Made by a program: the position numbers and the translations under genes | In this document: positions 26,889 to 35,444 of the stretch, in pieces | Numbering within the stretch: position 1 is the first letter of the stretch | How the letters are laid out: every line of letters starts with the position of its first letter | Source: Cohnella cholangitidis | Lineage (GTDB): Bacteria; Bacillota; Bacilli; Paenibacillales; Paenibacillaceae | Reading direction: 5' to 3' | Length of the DNA stretch: 64,000 nt | NCBI RefSeq assembly: GCF_014107495.1 | Contig: NZ_CP041969.1 | Span: forward strand, 186,001-250,000 | The notes under the pieces: model-generated | The model's database searches: none | Told to the model about the DNA's origin: nothing | What the model saw: only the letters and a program-made list of their open reading frames with translations

Positions 26889-28061
26889 ATGCAAACGAAG
26901 ACCAAGTGGTCGGACCGCATCAAGTGGATGCTGCTAAACCAGAAAGTAATCTTGTTCCTGATCGTCATCTTATTGCTTAGCCTGAATATCTTCGTACTCG
27001 ACAAAATCTCGTATGTCTTTCATCCTTTTATCGTTGTACTGGATACGGTCTTCCTTCCTTTTCTGCTTACGGGGGTCGCCTATTACTTGCTCAACCCGAT
27101 AGTGGACTACTTGGAGCTTCGCAAAGTAAAGCGCGTATATTCGATCATCGTGCTGTACCTCGTCATTATCACCGTTCTTACGCTTGTCATTATGAAGGTC
27201 GTGCCGCTGCTCAGCGAACAAATCACGAGCTTGATCGTGCAATTCCCAAGCTATAGCCAAAACGCGCAGTTGAAGTTCGAGGAATTGATCGGGAACGAAT
27301 ACTTCAACCAATTGCAGAACACGCTCGGAATCGATTCTTCCAAGCTGGTTAACGACTTTTCCGGCCGGGCATCCGCCATTATGAGCAACGCATGGTCCGG
27401 GATCGGTAATCTCGTGGGCAAAATCACGGAAACCGTTCTTGCGATCATCACCGTGCCGTTCATTTTGTTCTACTTGCTGAAGGACCGCAAGAAACTGACG
27501 CCGTTCGTGCTCAGCTTCGTGCCGACTTCCTTGCGTCAGCGTTCTTTCGGCGTCATGCTGGAGATGAACCATCAGATCAGCTCCTACATTCGCGGACAGA
27601 TCGTCGTCAGTTTCTGTATCGGCGTTCTACTGTACATCGGTTATCTAATCATCGGATTAGATTATTCGCTCGTTCTTGCCGTTATCGCCGCTTGCACGAG
27701 CATTGTCCCTTACCTAGGACCGGCCATCGCGATTACGCCGGCATTGATCGTCGCGATGATGACGTCGCCGGTCATGCTGCTCAAAATGATCGTCATCTGG
27801 ACGATCGTGCAATTAATCGAGGGCAAATTCATTTCCCCCCAGATCATGGGCAAGACGATGCACGTTCATCCGATCACGATCATCTTCGTCATCATCGCCG
27901 CGGGCAACCTGTTCGGCATCATCGGCATCATTTTGGCCGTACCGGGTTATGCGATCATTAAAGTCATCGTCACCCACATCTTTCGGTGGTTCAAAGCTCG
28001 CACGGGGCTCTATGATCCGCTTGAAGAAGGACAGGAGAAAGCCGAGGAACGCACGGAATAA
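26889..28061 (+). CDS. AI-2E family transporter
   Basis: This 390-residue polytopic protein has the usual order: two N-terminal membrane segments, one hairpin, a soluble helical stretch (about residues 105-180), and a C-terminal bundle with IVPYLGPAIAITPALI and the QLIEGKFISPQIMGKTMHVHP signature. Members include TqsA-like exporters and Na+(Li+)/H+ antiporters; the family name does not prove AI-2 transport. GGAGG precedes the ATG. It is divergent from the riboswitch/KamA transcript. Confidence 0.9.
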   Translation: MQTKTKWSDRIKWMLLNQKVILFLIVILLLSLNIFVLDKISYVFHPFIVVLDTVFLPFLLTGVAYYLLNPIVDYLELRKVKRVYSIIVLYLVIITVLTLVIMKVVPLLSEQITSLIVQFPSYSQNAQLKFEELIGNEYFNQLQNTLGIDSSKLVNDFSGRASAIMSNAWSGIGNLVGKITETVLAIITVPFILFYLLKDRKKLTPFVLSFVPTSLRQRSFGVMLEMNHQISSYIRGQIVVSFCIGVLLYIGYLIIGLDYSLVLAVIAACTSIVPYLGPAIAITPALIVAMMTSPVMLLKMIVIWTIVQLIEGKFISPQIMGKTMHVHPITIIFVIIAAGNLFGIIGIILAVPGYAIIKVIVTHIFRWFKARTGLYDPLEEGQEKAEERTE

Positions 28062-28114
28062 AAGCGAAGAGGCTGTCCCATTTGTCATATTTATGACGTA
28101 GGGAGAGCCTCTTC
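28061..28114. terminator. Hairpin between convergent genes (bidirectional terminator)
   Basis: Nine-base arms GAAGAGGCT (28066-28074) and AGCCTCTTC (28106-28114) enclose a 31-base loop, with GCTTTTATT following on the minus strand. Confidence 0.6.
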
Positions 28115-28153
28115 CTGAATCGACTTGAATATGTCAGGGGGGTCCAGCCTAAC

Positions 28154-29872
28154 TTACGCCTGCTGATATTGCGCTTGATGCAAGCGGCTATAGATACCTC
28201 CGGAATGAACGAGATCTTGATGTCTGCCTTGCTCCGCAATTCCGCTCTCGTCGACGACGACGATTCGGTCGGCGTTCTTGATCGTCGCCAGACGATGGGC
28301 GATGACAAGCGTCGTCCGTCCGACGGAAAGCTCGGACAAGGATTGCTGGATAGCCGCTTCGGTCTCCGTATCGAGCGCCGAAGTCGCCTCGTCGAGAATA
28401 AGAATCGGAGGGTTCTTCAGGAACATCCTCGCGATGGCCATCCTCTGCTTCTGTCCGCCGGAAAGCTTAACGCCGCGCTCTCCGATAACCGTGTCCATTC
28501 CTTCCGGCAATTGTCGGATCATGTCCTCCAACGAAGCGCGTTTGGCCGCTTCCCAGATTTGTTGTTCCGTCGCGCGCAAATCGCCGTAGGCGATATTCTC
28601 TCTGATCGTCCCGGAGAAGAGGAACACGTCTTGTTGAACGATGCCGATGTGCTTGCGCAACGATTGAAGCTTCATCTCCCTAATATCTATTCCGTCTACC
28701 GTGATCTTTCCTTCGATAACGTCGTAGAATCGGGGAAGCAGGCTGCAGATCGTCGTTTTCCCCGCGCCGGAGGGACCGACGAACGCGATCGTCTCTCCTG
28801 CCCGGATCGATAATTCGATTCCGTTCAGAATGTTTCTGCCTTGCTCGTACCCGAATACGACGTTCTCGAATCGGATATCGCCGCGTAACGAATCGACTTC
28901 CACCGCATCTTTGACGTCTTGTATATCCGGCTCGGTGTCAAGAATTTCGGTATATCGCTTAAAGCCTGCAATCCCTTTCGGGTAACTCTCGATGACCGAA
29001 TTGATCTTCTCGATCGGACGGAAGAAAATGTTCGATAAGAGCAAGAACGCCATGAATTCCCCTAATTCCAGCTTCCCCTCAATGAAGAACCACGCTCCGC
29101 AAATCATGACGAATACCGTAATCAGGCGCATTAGCATGTAACTGACAGAGATGCTCTTGGCCATCGTCTTATAGGCAAGCAGCTTAGTCTCCCGAAAGCT
29201 CTTGTTGTCTACCGCGAACAACTTCTTCTCATGATCCTCGTTCGCGAACGATTGCACGACGCGAATGCCTCCAACGTTCTCTTCGATGCGGGCGTTGAAA
29301 TTGCCGACGTCTCCGAATAACCTCCGGTACGTGTTCGTCATCTTGCCGCCGAACACGATGATCAGCCACGCCATAAGAGGAATGATGATAAACGTAAGCA
29401 ATGCTAGCTCTAGGTTAATATAAGCCATTAAGGTGAACGAACCCGCGAGCGTCATCACGGCGATGAAGACATCTTCCGGCCCATGGTGGGCGACCTCTCC
29501 GATATCGTTCAAGTCGTTCGTCACCCTGCCGACCAAATGTCCCGTCTTATGGTTGTCGAAGAACCGGAACGACAGCTTCTGGATGTGCTCGAACATCTTC
29601 CGCCTCATGTCGGTTTCGATGTTAATCCCAAGCATATGTCCCCAATAAGTTACGACATAATTCAACACCGTATTCAGGGCATAGATGCTTAACAAACCAA
29701 CGCAAGCCAACACGATCATCGGCCAATCCCCTCCCGGCAACAGATCGTCTATGAACGTGCTCACCGCAAGCGGAAATGCCAGCTCTAATAGACCGGCGAT
29801 GACCGCGCAAGAGAAATCCAATACGAACAGTCCCTTATAGGGACGATAATAAGAAAAAAATCGGCGCAGCAT
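28154..29872 (-). CDS. ABC multidrug-type exporter (fused permease-ATPase)
   Basis: The 572-residue half-transporter has six membrane segments (about residues 15-300), then an ATPase with Walker A GPSGAGKTT, signature LSGGQKQR, and Walker B ILILDEATSALD. The H-loop is IAHRLATI. Its ATG lies two bases after the stop of the small RG-rich protein gene, with its own GGAGAGAGG, so the two are coupled. A MarR regulator is divergent. It may export drugs or lipids. Confidence 0.92.
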   Translation of the reverse strand: MLRRFFSYYRPYKGLFVLDFSCAVIAGLLELAFPLAVSTFIDDLLPGGDWPMIVLACVGLLSIYALNTVLNYVVTYWGHMLGINIETDMRRKMFEHIQKLSFRFFDNHKTGHLVGRVTNDLNDIGEVAHHGPEDVFIAVMTLAGSFTLMAYINLELALLTFIIIPLMAWLIIVFGGKMTNTYRRLFGDVGNFNARIEENVGGIRVVQSFANEDHEKKLFAVDNKSFRETKLLAYKTMAKSISVSYMLMRLITVFVMICGAWFFIEGKLELGEFMAFLLLSNIFFRPIEKINSVIESYPKGIAGFKRYTEILDTEPDIQDVKDAVEVDSLRGDIRFENVVFGYEQGRNILNGIELSIRAGETIAFVGPSGAGKTTICSLLPRFYDVIEGKITVDGIDIREMKLQSLRKHIGIVQQDVFLFSGTIRENIAYGDLRATEQQIWEAAKRASLEDMIRQLPEGMDTVIGERGVKLSGGQKQRMAIARMFLKNPPILILDEATSALDTETEAAIQQSLSELSVGRTTLVIAHRLATIKNADRIVVVDESGIAEQGRHQDLVHSGGIYSRLHQAQYQQA

Positions 29873-29874
29873 CT

Positions 29875-30246
29875 TTAATTCCTCTCTCCTCTTCTCCCCG
29901 CCGGAGCAGAATCGCCTTCTCCCGATTCCGCGCCGTTCTCTTGAAGATCAAACAATAGGATGTATTCCTCGATTACCTGATCCAACGCTTTAAGCTCGCC
30001 GCACAGAACCTGCTGGATCGCTTGAAACTCCGGTTCCTGGAGCTGGCGAACTAACGTCGCTCTCTTCACCCTCAACTGCTCTAAGAAAAGCAAGATCCGG
30101 CCTCTGCGGAATGTTTGCGCGCCGATAGGTCCGTGGCGCTCTCCATGGCGTCCCCCTTGGCCTTCCCCACGGCTTTCGCCGCGATGTCCGCGTTCTCCTC
30201 TTCCTTCGAGATCGGCCCTGCCGCCTCTTCTTCCGCGATGTTCCAT
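29875..30246 (-). CDS. Small Arg/Gly-rich protein preceding the ABC exporter
   Basis: The gene starts at the ATG at 30246 (GGAGG ten bases upstream) and encodes 123 residues. The first 45 are extraordinarily rich in Arg, Gly, Glu and His (GRRGG, GERGHRGE, GRHGERHG). Residues about 50-105 form helices (TFRRGRILLFLEQLRVKRATL, LKALDQVIEEYILLF). The longer frame upstream overlaps the operator palindromes and is rejected. The ABC exporter is co-transcribed. The helical half could bind DNA or the exporter; nothing proves either. Confidence 0.75.
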   Translation of the reverse strand: MEHRGRRGGRADLEGRGERGHRGESRGEGQGGRHGERHGPIGAQTFRRGRILLFLEQLRVKRATLVRQLQEPEFQAIQQVLCGELKALDQVIEEYILLFDLQENGAESGEGDSAPAGRRGERN

Positions 30247-30263
30247 TTTTATCGCACCTCCGT

Positions 30264-30306
30264 GTATACATTTGTATACAATTCGTTGTTGTATACAAAT
30301 GTATAC
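30264..30306. promoter_or_regulatory. Nested palindromic operator upstream of the ABC operon
   Basis: Two 16-bp sites, GTATAC-ATTT-GTATAC (30264-30279) and GTATAC-AAAT-GTATAC (30291-30306), are each nearly palindromic and are also inverted copies of one another around a central TTCGTTG. This suits two dimers of a MarR- or PadR-like repressor. Confidence 0.75.
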
Positions 30307-30370
30307 CAACTCCACGATCATGTCAATCTATTCCGTGCGTCTACATAAAAGATTGATTCGTACGAATTAT

Positions 30371-30403
30371 ACGTGTATTATACATCATATGTATAATACA
30401 CGT
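30371..30403. promoter_or_regulatory. 33-bp palindrome upstream of marR
   Basis: A perfect inverted repeat with 15-bp arms (ACGTGTATTATACAT and its complement) and a 3-bp centre contains a TATAAT on each strand. It ends 17 bases before the MarR start and probably overlaps the marR promoter. Confidence 0.75.
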
Positions 30404-30420
30404 TTTATGGAGGGATACCC

Positions 30421-30882
30421 ATGAACATCGAAAACATCGCCGAATTAAGATCGGACATTCATAAATTCATTCGACTCTTCGGATTGCTCGAACAAAACGT
30501 TACCCCGTGCGGCTACCCTCTTTCCGTATCCAAAGTCCACGCGTTGCAGGAGCTGGAGAACGCTTCCTTGTCGATAACGGAATTGTCCCGCAAGCTCCAT
30601 CTCGAGAGAAGCTCCGTCAGCCGATTGGTTGACGCGTTGGTCAAAGAAAATCTGATCTGCAGAGAAGTGAACGAAAGCAACCGCAAGGAAACGATACTAA
30701 CGTTGTCGGATAAAGGGCTCCGAAGCGTCTCGCAAATCCGTTCGCAATCGATCAAGTTTTATCAAGACGTTCTGGCCCCTCTCTCCTATGATGATCGAGT
30801 GCAAATCTATGAGGCCTTTAAGAAGTTTAACGGAGCTTTACATCAATACAGAGGGAAGGGGTTAAAGCATGAACCATTCTAA
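30421..30882 (+). CDS. MarR-family transcriptional regulator
   Basis: The 153-residue protein has a MarR winged helix (LSITELSRKLHLERSSVSRLVDALVKENLICREV, wing ESNRKETILTLSDKG) flanked by dimerisation helices. It is divergent from the ABC exporter operon, with large palindromes in between, so it most likely represses itself and the exporter. GGAGGG lies eight bases before the ATG. The following gene overlaps its end by 14 bases. Confidence 0.92.
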   Translation: MNIENIAELRSDIHKFIRLFGLLEQNVTPCGYPLSVSKVHALQELENASLSITELSRKLHLERSSVSRLVDALVKENLICREVNESNRKETILTLSDKGLRSVSQIRSQSIKFYQDVLAPLSYDDRVQIYEAFKKFNGALHQYRGKGLKHEPF

Positions 30883-31183
30883 GCAGCAAGCCGCAACCAG
30901 CGTCTTCTCCCTCGTATTCTCCTTTCTTGCTTCTTCGCATCATTGGCTCCATATGGGAGTACTAATGTTATTGGGCAGCTCTTCGAACATGATGGAGACG
31001 ATGTCGGCTATGCTGGGAATCAGAAGATTCATGATCGTTGCGACGGTGGTTACGATCGTCTTCGCGGTCTATCGATTGATTAAACACCGCTGCAAAAACT
31101 ACTGGGTCATCTCGTTAACCGCCCTATCGACGATCATCTCCGCCAGCTTTATCGCCCGCACCTTAATCGACTTCGGCTGGTAA
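30869..31183 (+). CDS. Small membrane protein, unknown (104 aa)
   Basis: The gene overlaps marR by 14 bases and is therefore translationally coupled. The protein has about three hydrophobic segments (residues 12-38, 53-68, 78-100) and a His-rich spot (SSHHWLH). It is not recognised. Co-regulation with the MarR/ABC system suggests a membrane-stress or resistance accessory role, which is inference. Confidence 0.65.
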   Translation: MNHSKQQAATSVFSLVFSFLASSHHWLHMGVLMLLGSSSNMMETMSAMLGIRRFMIVATVVTIVFAVYRLIKHRCKNYWVISLTALSTIISASFIARTLIDFGW

Positions 31184-31200
31184 TCGCTTGACGTTACGCC

Positions 31201-31245
31201 CTATAAGAAGGTCCCGCTCGTCTACCGAGAGGGACCTTCTTATAG
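31201..31245. terminator. Bidirectional hairpin terminator
   Basis: Fifteen-base perfect arms (31201-31215, 31231-31245) separate the marR operon from the convergent iron operon. U tails are weak. Confidence 0.65.
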
Positions 31246-31246
31246 C

Positions 31247-31582
31247 CTATACGGTTTCGGAAGAGAACTTCCCTTTTCTTACCTTCTTCACTTCGTACAT
31301 GTTCACGGTCGTGCTAATAACATAATCCGGAGGCTGCTGCCCTTTGTTGTCGCGGTGGCCTTGGATATGTTCGGGACTCTTCTCCCAATTTTTCCATGCT
31401 TCCTCGGATTCCCAGCGAATGAACACGACGACTTCTTCGTTTTCTTTGCTCCGCTTGTTCACCATGACGGAAATGTCGATTAGCCCTTCCCTATTGTCGA
31501 GAATTCCTTCTTGGCTGAAGCGCTCCACGACTTTGTCGGCATTCCCGGGTTCGACAACGATTGTTCTTGTTTGAATGAGCAC
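31247..31582 (-). CDS. Heme-degrading monooxygenase-like protein (ABM/HmoA/IsdG fold)
   Basis: The 111-residue protein has the ABM ferredoxin-like fold pattern, with an N-terminal strand (TRTIVVEPGNADKVVERF), a Trp-containing helix (ESEEAWKNWEKSPEHIQGHR) and a C-terminal strand. In IsdG/HmoA enzymes an Asn, a Trp and a His in these elements degrade heme to free iron, and Trp and His are present. A GTG start at 31582 has AAAGGAG ten bases upstream. It is last in the Fur-controlled siderophore transporter operon, which supports an iron-scavenging role. Confidence 0.82.
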   Translation of the reverse strand: MLIQTRTIVVEPGNADKVVERFSQEGILDNREGLIDISVMVNKRSKENEEVVVFIRWESEEAWKNWEKSPEHIQGHRDNKGQQPPDYVISTTVNMYEVKKVRKGKFSSETV

Positions 31583-31607
31583 CGCTGCGATTCTCCTTTA
31601 CGATGAC

Positions 31608-32624
31608 TTATTGAACGGCTTGCGCAGCTTCTTTGACCATTTCCAGCTCCGTTTGAAGTCCGCCGCCCGATAGGTACCAGTAGTTGGCATCCAGGTAGAT
31701 GATTTTACCGTTTTTGAACGCGTTCGTTTTCTTAACCAGGTCATTCTCGATGACTTCTTTGGCCGGAACCGTACCTTCGCCGCTGACAACCGCATCGCGG
31801 TCGATAACGAACAGAATGTCCGGGTTTTTCTCCGCGATATACTCGTTCGTGATTTTATCTCCGTGCGTATCCGGTTTGATTGCTTCGTCCGCAGCCGCGA
31901 AACCGTAAGTGTCGTGGATGTTGCCGAAACGGGAACCTTTGCCGTATGCGCTGATTTTACCGCCTGTCGTAAGAATGATAAGCGCTTTGCCCGCCGTAGA
32001 TGCTTTGCCTTTCAACTCTTCGACCGCAGCGTTATAGGCAGCGAGTTCGGTGGCGACTTCGGCTTCTTTAGTAAAGATTTGACCGATAATGTTGGCGTTA
32101 GCGGCAAATGATTCGGCATATTTGCTATAGTCGATCGACATTTGAATCGTTGGGGCGATTTGGTTCAACTCTTCGTAAGCTTCCGCGGTTCTGCCGCTGA
32201 TGAAGATGACGTCCGGCTTCAGCTTGTTCAGCTTCTCGAAATCCGGTTCGAACAACGTTCCGGCATCTTCGTATTTCGCGTCGCCGAATTGGGACAGATT
32301 AGACGGAATCGAGGCTTTCGGAAGCGCCGTTACTTCGATGCCGAGCTTGTTCAACGTATCTAACGTTCCGAAATCGAACACGACGACTTTCTCGGGGTTC
32401 GTTTTTACGGTTGCAGTACCAAGCGCGTGCGTAATCGTTACTTCAGCGGGAGCAGCGGGCGCGGATGCGCTCGGGCTTGCGGATTCGGATGCTGCTGCGC
32501 TAGAGGAAGCGCTCGAAGAAGCCGAAGGGCTTGCTGCTCCTTCATTATTGTTTTTCGATCCGCATGCGGCCAGAACGGCAATCATCATTACGGACATTAG
32601 AATTACGGATATAGCTTTTTTCAC
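31608..32624 (-). CDS. yclQ: Siderophore-binding lipoprotein (YclQ-like)
   Basis: The 338-residue protein starts with a lipoprotein signal (lipobox ending AAC, Cys21), a Ser/Ala/Pro-rich tether (to about residue 60), and a PBP fold of the iron-siderophore class (VVVFDFGTLDTLNKLGIEV, KPDVIFISGRTAEAYEEL, SAYGKGSRFGNIHDTYGF, NEYIAEKNPDILFVIDR). This sequence pattern is that of Bacillus YclQ, the petrobactin receptor. It works with the two permeases and ATPase encoded upstream. Confidence 0.92.
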   Translation of the reverse strand: MKKAISVILMSVMMIAVLAACGSKNNNEGAASPSASSSASSSAAASESASPSASAPAAPAEVTITHALGTATVKTNPEKVVVFDFGTLDTLNKLGIEVTALPKASIPSNLSQFGDAKYEDAGTLFEPDFEKLNKLKPDVIFISGRTAEAYEELNQIAPTIQMSIDYSKYAESFAANANIIGQIFTKEAEVATELAAYNAAVEELKGKASTAGKALIILTTGGKISAYGKGSRFGNIHDTYGFAAADEAIKPDTHGDKITNEYIAEKNPDILFVIDRDAVVSGEGTVPAKEVIENDLVKKTNAFKNGKIIYLDANYWYLSGGGLQTELEMVKEAAQAVQ

Positions 32625-32687
32625 GATAGACCACTCCTAAACCTATTTTTTTATATAGTCAATTGGGGCTTGCGCCGCCAAAATAAC

Positions 32688-33446
32688 TCAAGCGAAGTAA
32701 ACGCAAATTTTGTTGCCGTTCACGACATGGATCGGAATGTCCATATCGTATACTTCCTTTAACACCGCGGAATCGATCATTTCGTCGGTCGCACCCTCTT
32801 GTACGATTCGCCCGTCCTTCAACGCCACGATGTAGTCGGAATAAGTAGATGCGAAGTTGATATCGTGAAGCACGAGAATGACGGTTTTGCCCAGCTCGTC
32901 GACAAGCCTGCGAAGCACTTTCATGATTTGCACGGAATGCTTCATATCCAAGTTGTTAAGCGGCTCGTCGAGCAGGACATATTCGGTGTCTTGAGCGAGG
33001 ACCATCGCGATGAAAGCCCGTTGCTTTTGTCCCCCGCTAAGCTCGTCTAGGTACTTCTCTTTCATCCCGTCAAGCTCCATGTAGCTAACCGCGGCGTCCA
33101 CATGTCGACGATCCTCCGCGTTTAATCTCCCTTTGGAATAAGGAAATCTACCGAACTCGACCAGATCGATAACCTTAAGCCTGACGTTAATATGGTTCGC
33201 TTGCTTCAAGATCGAGATTTTCTTGGCAAGCTCGTTGCTGTCCGTGCTCCCTATGTCCATACCATCGATAAACACTTGGCCTTGATCCATCTGAAGGAGC
33301 CGGCTGATCACCGATAGCAACGTGCTCTTCCCCGCTCCGTTCGGACCGATGAAGGACGTGATCTTGCCTTTGGCGATCGTCGTCGAAACTCCGTGAATCC
33401 CGTTTTTGCCGCCGTAACTTTTCGTTATGTTCCTTGCCTCTATCAC
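32688..33446 (-). CDS. yclP: Siderophore ABC transporter ATPase (YclP-like)
   Basis: The 252-residue ATPase has Walker A GPNGAGKST, signature LSGGQKQR, Walker B YVLLDEPLNNLD and the H-loop LVLHDINFA typical of iron-siderophore importers. It overlaps the preceding permease gene by four bases (ATGA type). Confidence 0.92.
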   Translation of the reverse strand: MIEARNITKSYGGKNGIHGVSTTIAKGKITSFIGPNGAGKSTLLSVISRLLQMDQGQVFIDGMDIGSTDSNELAKKISILKQANHINVRLKVIDLVEFGRFPYSKGRLNAEDRRHVDAAVSYMELDGMKEKYLDELSGGQKQRAFIAMVLAQDTEYVLLDEPLNNLDMKHSVQIMKVLRRLVDELGKTVILVLHDINFASTYSDYIVALKDGRIVQEGATDEMIDSAVLKEVYDMDIPIHVVNGNKICVYFA

Positions 33447-34390
33447 GATTTGCTCTCCTTCAGCAGCAGGTATAAGAAGTAGATACCTCCGATAAAATTG
33501 AGGATGACGCTAAGCGTCGTTGAAAAAGTAAACACTCTCTCGACGATCAATTGTCCACCGACAAGCGCAACGACACTGATCAATATCGTGCACGCAATGA
33601 CGCTACGGTGCCGGAAAGTGCTCATCATCCGGTAGGCTATGTTCGAGATCAGCAATCCGAGGAAGGTGATCGGACCTACCAGAGCGGTTGATACCGCTAC
33701 TAACAAAGCTACGGCCACTAACAATCTCTTCGTGATCCGATCGTAGTCGACGCCGAGGTTAACCGCATGCTCTTTCCCTAACGCAAGGACGTCGAGATAC
33801 TTGAAATCCCGGTAGAAATAAACCGCGACGAGCAATACCAGTACGACGGAGATCAACAGAATGTCCGTATTCACGTTGTTGAAGCTGGCAAACATCTTAT
33901 CCTGCACGATCAGGAACTCATTCGGGTCAAGCAGCATTTGCAAGAAGCTTGCAATGCTCGAGAAAAACGTCCCGCAAATGATTCCGACCAGCAGCAAGAA
34001 ATATAGATGATTGCCTTCCCTTCGGAACAACAGCTTGTACAGCAATCCCGCGAATAGCACCATTAATCCTATCGCGACCGCGAATTGCACGTTCTTGCTC
34101 ATCGACGTAAGCACGGTCGAACCGTAGACGAATACGATCGCCGTCTGTAACAGCAAGTACAGGGAATCGAGTCCGATCAAGCTCGGCGTCAGGATCTTGT
34201 TGTTCGTCATCGTCTGGAAAACGACGGTAGACAACGCGATCGCCGATCCGGTAAGCAGCATAGCTAATATTTTCTTAGCTCTGCGCGGAAGGACGTAATC
34301 CCAATTCCCGCTGCCGTCGATCGTCATGAATAGAACGACCAGACCGGCGGCTAGAACGGCTAGCGCAGTAAGCTTCCATCTATCATGCAT
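33443..34390 (-). CDS. yclO: Siderophore ABC transporter permease (YclO-like)
   Basis: The 315-residue FecCD-type permease has eight or nine membrane segments and the coupling-helix pattern ALVGPITFLGLLISNIAYRMM. It overlaps yclN by eight bases and yclP by four. Confidence 0.92.
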   Translation of the reverse strand: MHDRWKLTALAVLAAGLVVLFMTIDGSGNWDYVLPRRAKKILAMLLTGSAIALSTVVFQTMTNNKILTPSLIGLDSLYLLLQTAIVFVYGSTVLTSMSKNVQFAVAIGLMVLFAGLLYKLLFRREGNHLYFLLLVGIICGTFFSSIASFLQMLLDPNEFLIVQDKMFASFNNVNTDILLISVVLVLLVAVYFYRDFKYLDVLALGKEHAVNLGVDYDRITKRLLVAVALLVAVSTALVGPITFLGLLISNIAYRMMSTFRHRSVIACTILISVVALVGGQLIVERVFTFSTTLSVILNFIGGIYFLYLLLKESKS

Positions 34391-35339
34391 GGCTCTTCCT
34401 CCTCAAGATCAGATAGAGGAATATGCCGCTGCCAAGTACGCCGACCGATAATCCTATGGATACTTCGTAGGGATAGATGATAATGCGCCCAAGAATATCG
34501 CAAGCCAGAACGAATATGGCGCCCAGCAATGCCGTATGGGAAAGACTGCTTCGCAAATTGTCTCCCTTATAGATAGAGACGATATTCGGAATGATCAGTC
34601 CCAGGAAAGGCAACGAGCCGACCGTAAGGAGAATGACCGCCGATACTAGCGCAACGATGACTAACCCAATATTGACGACCTGCTTGTATTTAAGGCCTAG
34701 GTTTGCCGCGAAATCCTCGCCCATCCCGGCAATCGTGAACCGATTGGCGAACAAATAGGCGAGCGCGATGAGCGGCAAGCTGACATACAGCATCTCGTAC
34801 CTGCCCTTAAGAATGACCGAGAAGTCTCCTTGGAGCCAGCTCGAAACGCTTTGCAGCAAGTTGTATTTGAGCGCGAGGAAAGTCGTGACCGAACCGACGA
34901 TTCCGCCGAACATCAGACCGATAAGCGCGATCAGAATCGGATCCCGGAACTGGACTTTAGTCAAAATACGCATGAACAGCATCGTTCCCAAAAACGCGAA
35001 TACGAACGCGACGACGATTTTCAGCAACGGGGATGCCCCTGGAAAAAGCAGCATGGCGACGAGCACGCCCAAGCTTGCCGAATCCGTCGTTCCCGCGGTT
35101 GTCGGCGATACGAATTTGTTTCTAGCCAACTGTTGCATGATCAGACCGATGACGCTCATCCCTACCCCTGCGATGATAATGCTGATCAATCGCGGAATTC
35201 GGCTGATCTGCATAACCTCCCATTGATATTCCGTCATGCTGAACAAATCTAACGGGCTTAAATCCGTGACCCCGACGAATAAAGACGTAAAGGATAGAAC
35301 GACAAGACCGATCCATAAATATCCGATTTTCATTTCCAT
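34383..35339 (-). CDS. yclN: Siderophore ABC transporter permease (YclN-like)
   Basis: The 318-residue FecCD-type permease is the first gene of the transporter operon. It has many membrane segments, an early GVGMSVIGLIMQQLARNKFVSP block and a late LGLIIPNIVSIYKGDNLR coupling region. A perfect Fur box lies 16 bases upstream of the ATG, so the operon should be derepressed under iron limitation. Confidence 0.92.
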   Translation of the reverse strand: MEMKIGYLWIGLVVLSFTSLFVGVTDLSPLDLFSMTEYQWEVMQISRIPRLISIIIAGVGMSVIGLIMQQLARNKFVSPTTAGTTDSASLGVLVAMLLFPGASPLLKIVVAFVFAFLGTMLFMRILTKVQFRDPILIALIGLMFGGIVGSVTTFLALKYNLLQSVSSWLQGDFSVILKGRYEMLYVSLPLIALAYLFANRFTIAGMGEDFAANLGLKYKQVVNIGLVIVALVSAVILLTVGSLPFLGLIIPNIVSIYKGDNLRSSLSHTALLGAIFVLACDILGRIIIYPYEVSIGLSVGVLGSGIFLYLILRRKSHA

Positions 35340-35354
35340 TCTCTTTCTATTCTT

Positions 35355-35369
35355 TGATAATGATTATCA
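35355..35369. promoter_or_regulatory. Fur box of the yclNOPQ-like operon
   Basis: A perfect 7-1-7 inverted repeat TGATAAT-G-ATTATCA, the core recognised by Bacillus Fur. Confidence 0.9.
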
Positions 35370-35396
35370 TTTGCATGAACAAAACCCATTTTACAT

Positions 35397-35426
35397 GAAA
35401 AAAAAGAAACCGGAATGGACTTTCCG
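35397..35426 (-). terminator. Terminator after the Btr-like regulator gene
   Basis: CGGAA-AGTCCA-TTCCG (35411-35425) followed by GTTTCTTTTTTTT on the minus strand. Confidence 0.7.
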
Positions 35427-35444
35427 ATTTCCCCATGGACTTTT

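Noticed and set aside
26889..28061. Quorum-sensing (AI-2) transport
   Set aside because: The AI-2E family name is historical; members include antiporters and exporters, and no luxS or lsr genes are near.
29990..30321. Longer N-terminal extension and an alternative Arg-rich frame over the small RG-rich protein
   Set aside because: The extension runs through the operator palindromes, has no ribosome site, and the ATG at 30246 has a good GGAGG. The other frame is a composition artefact.
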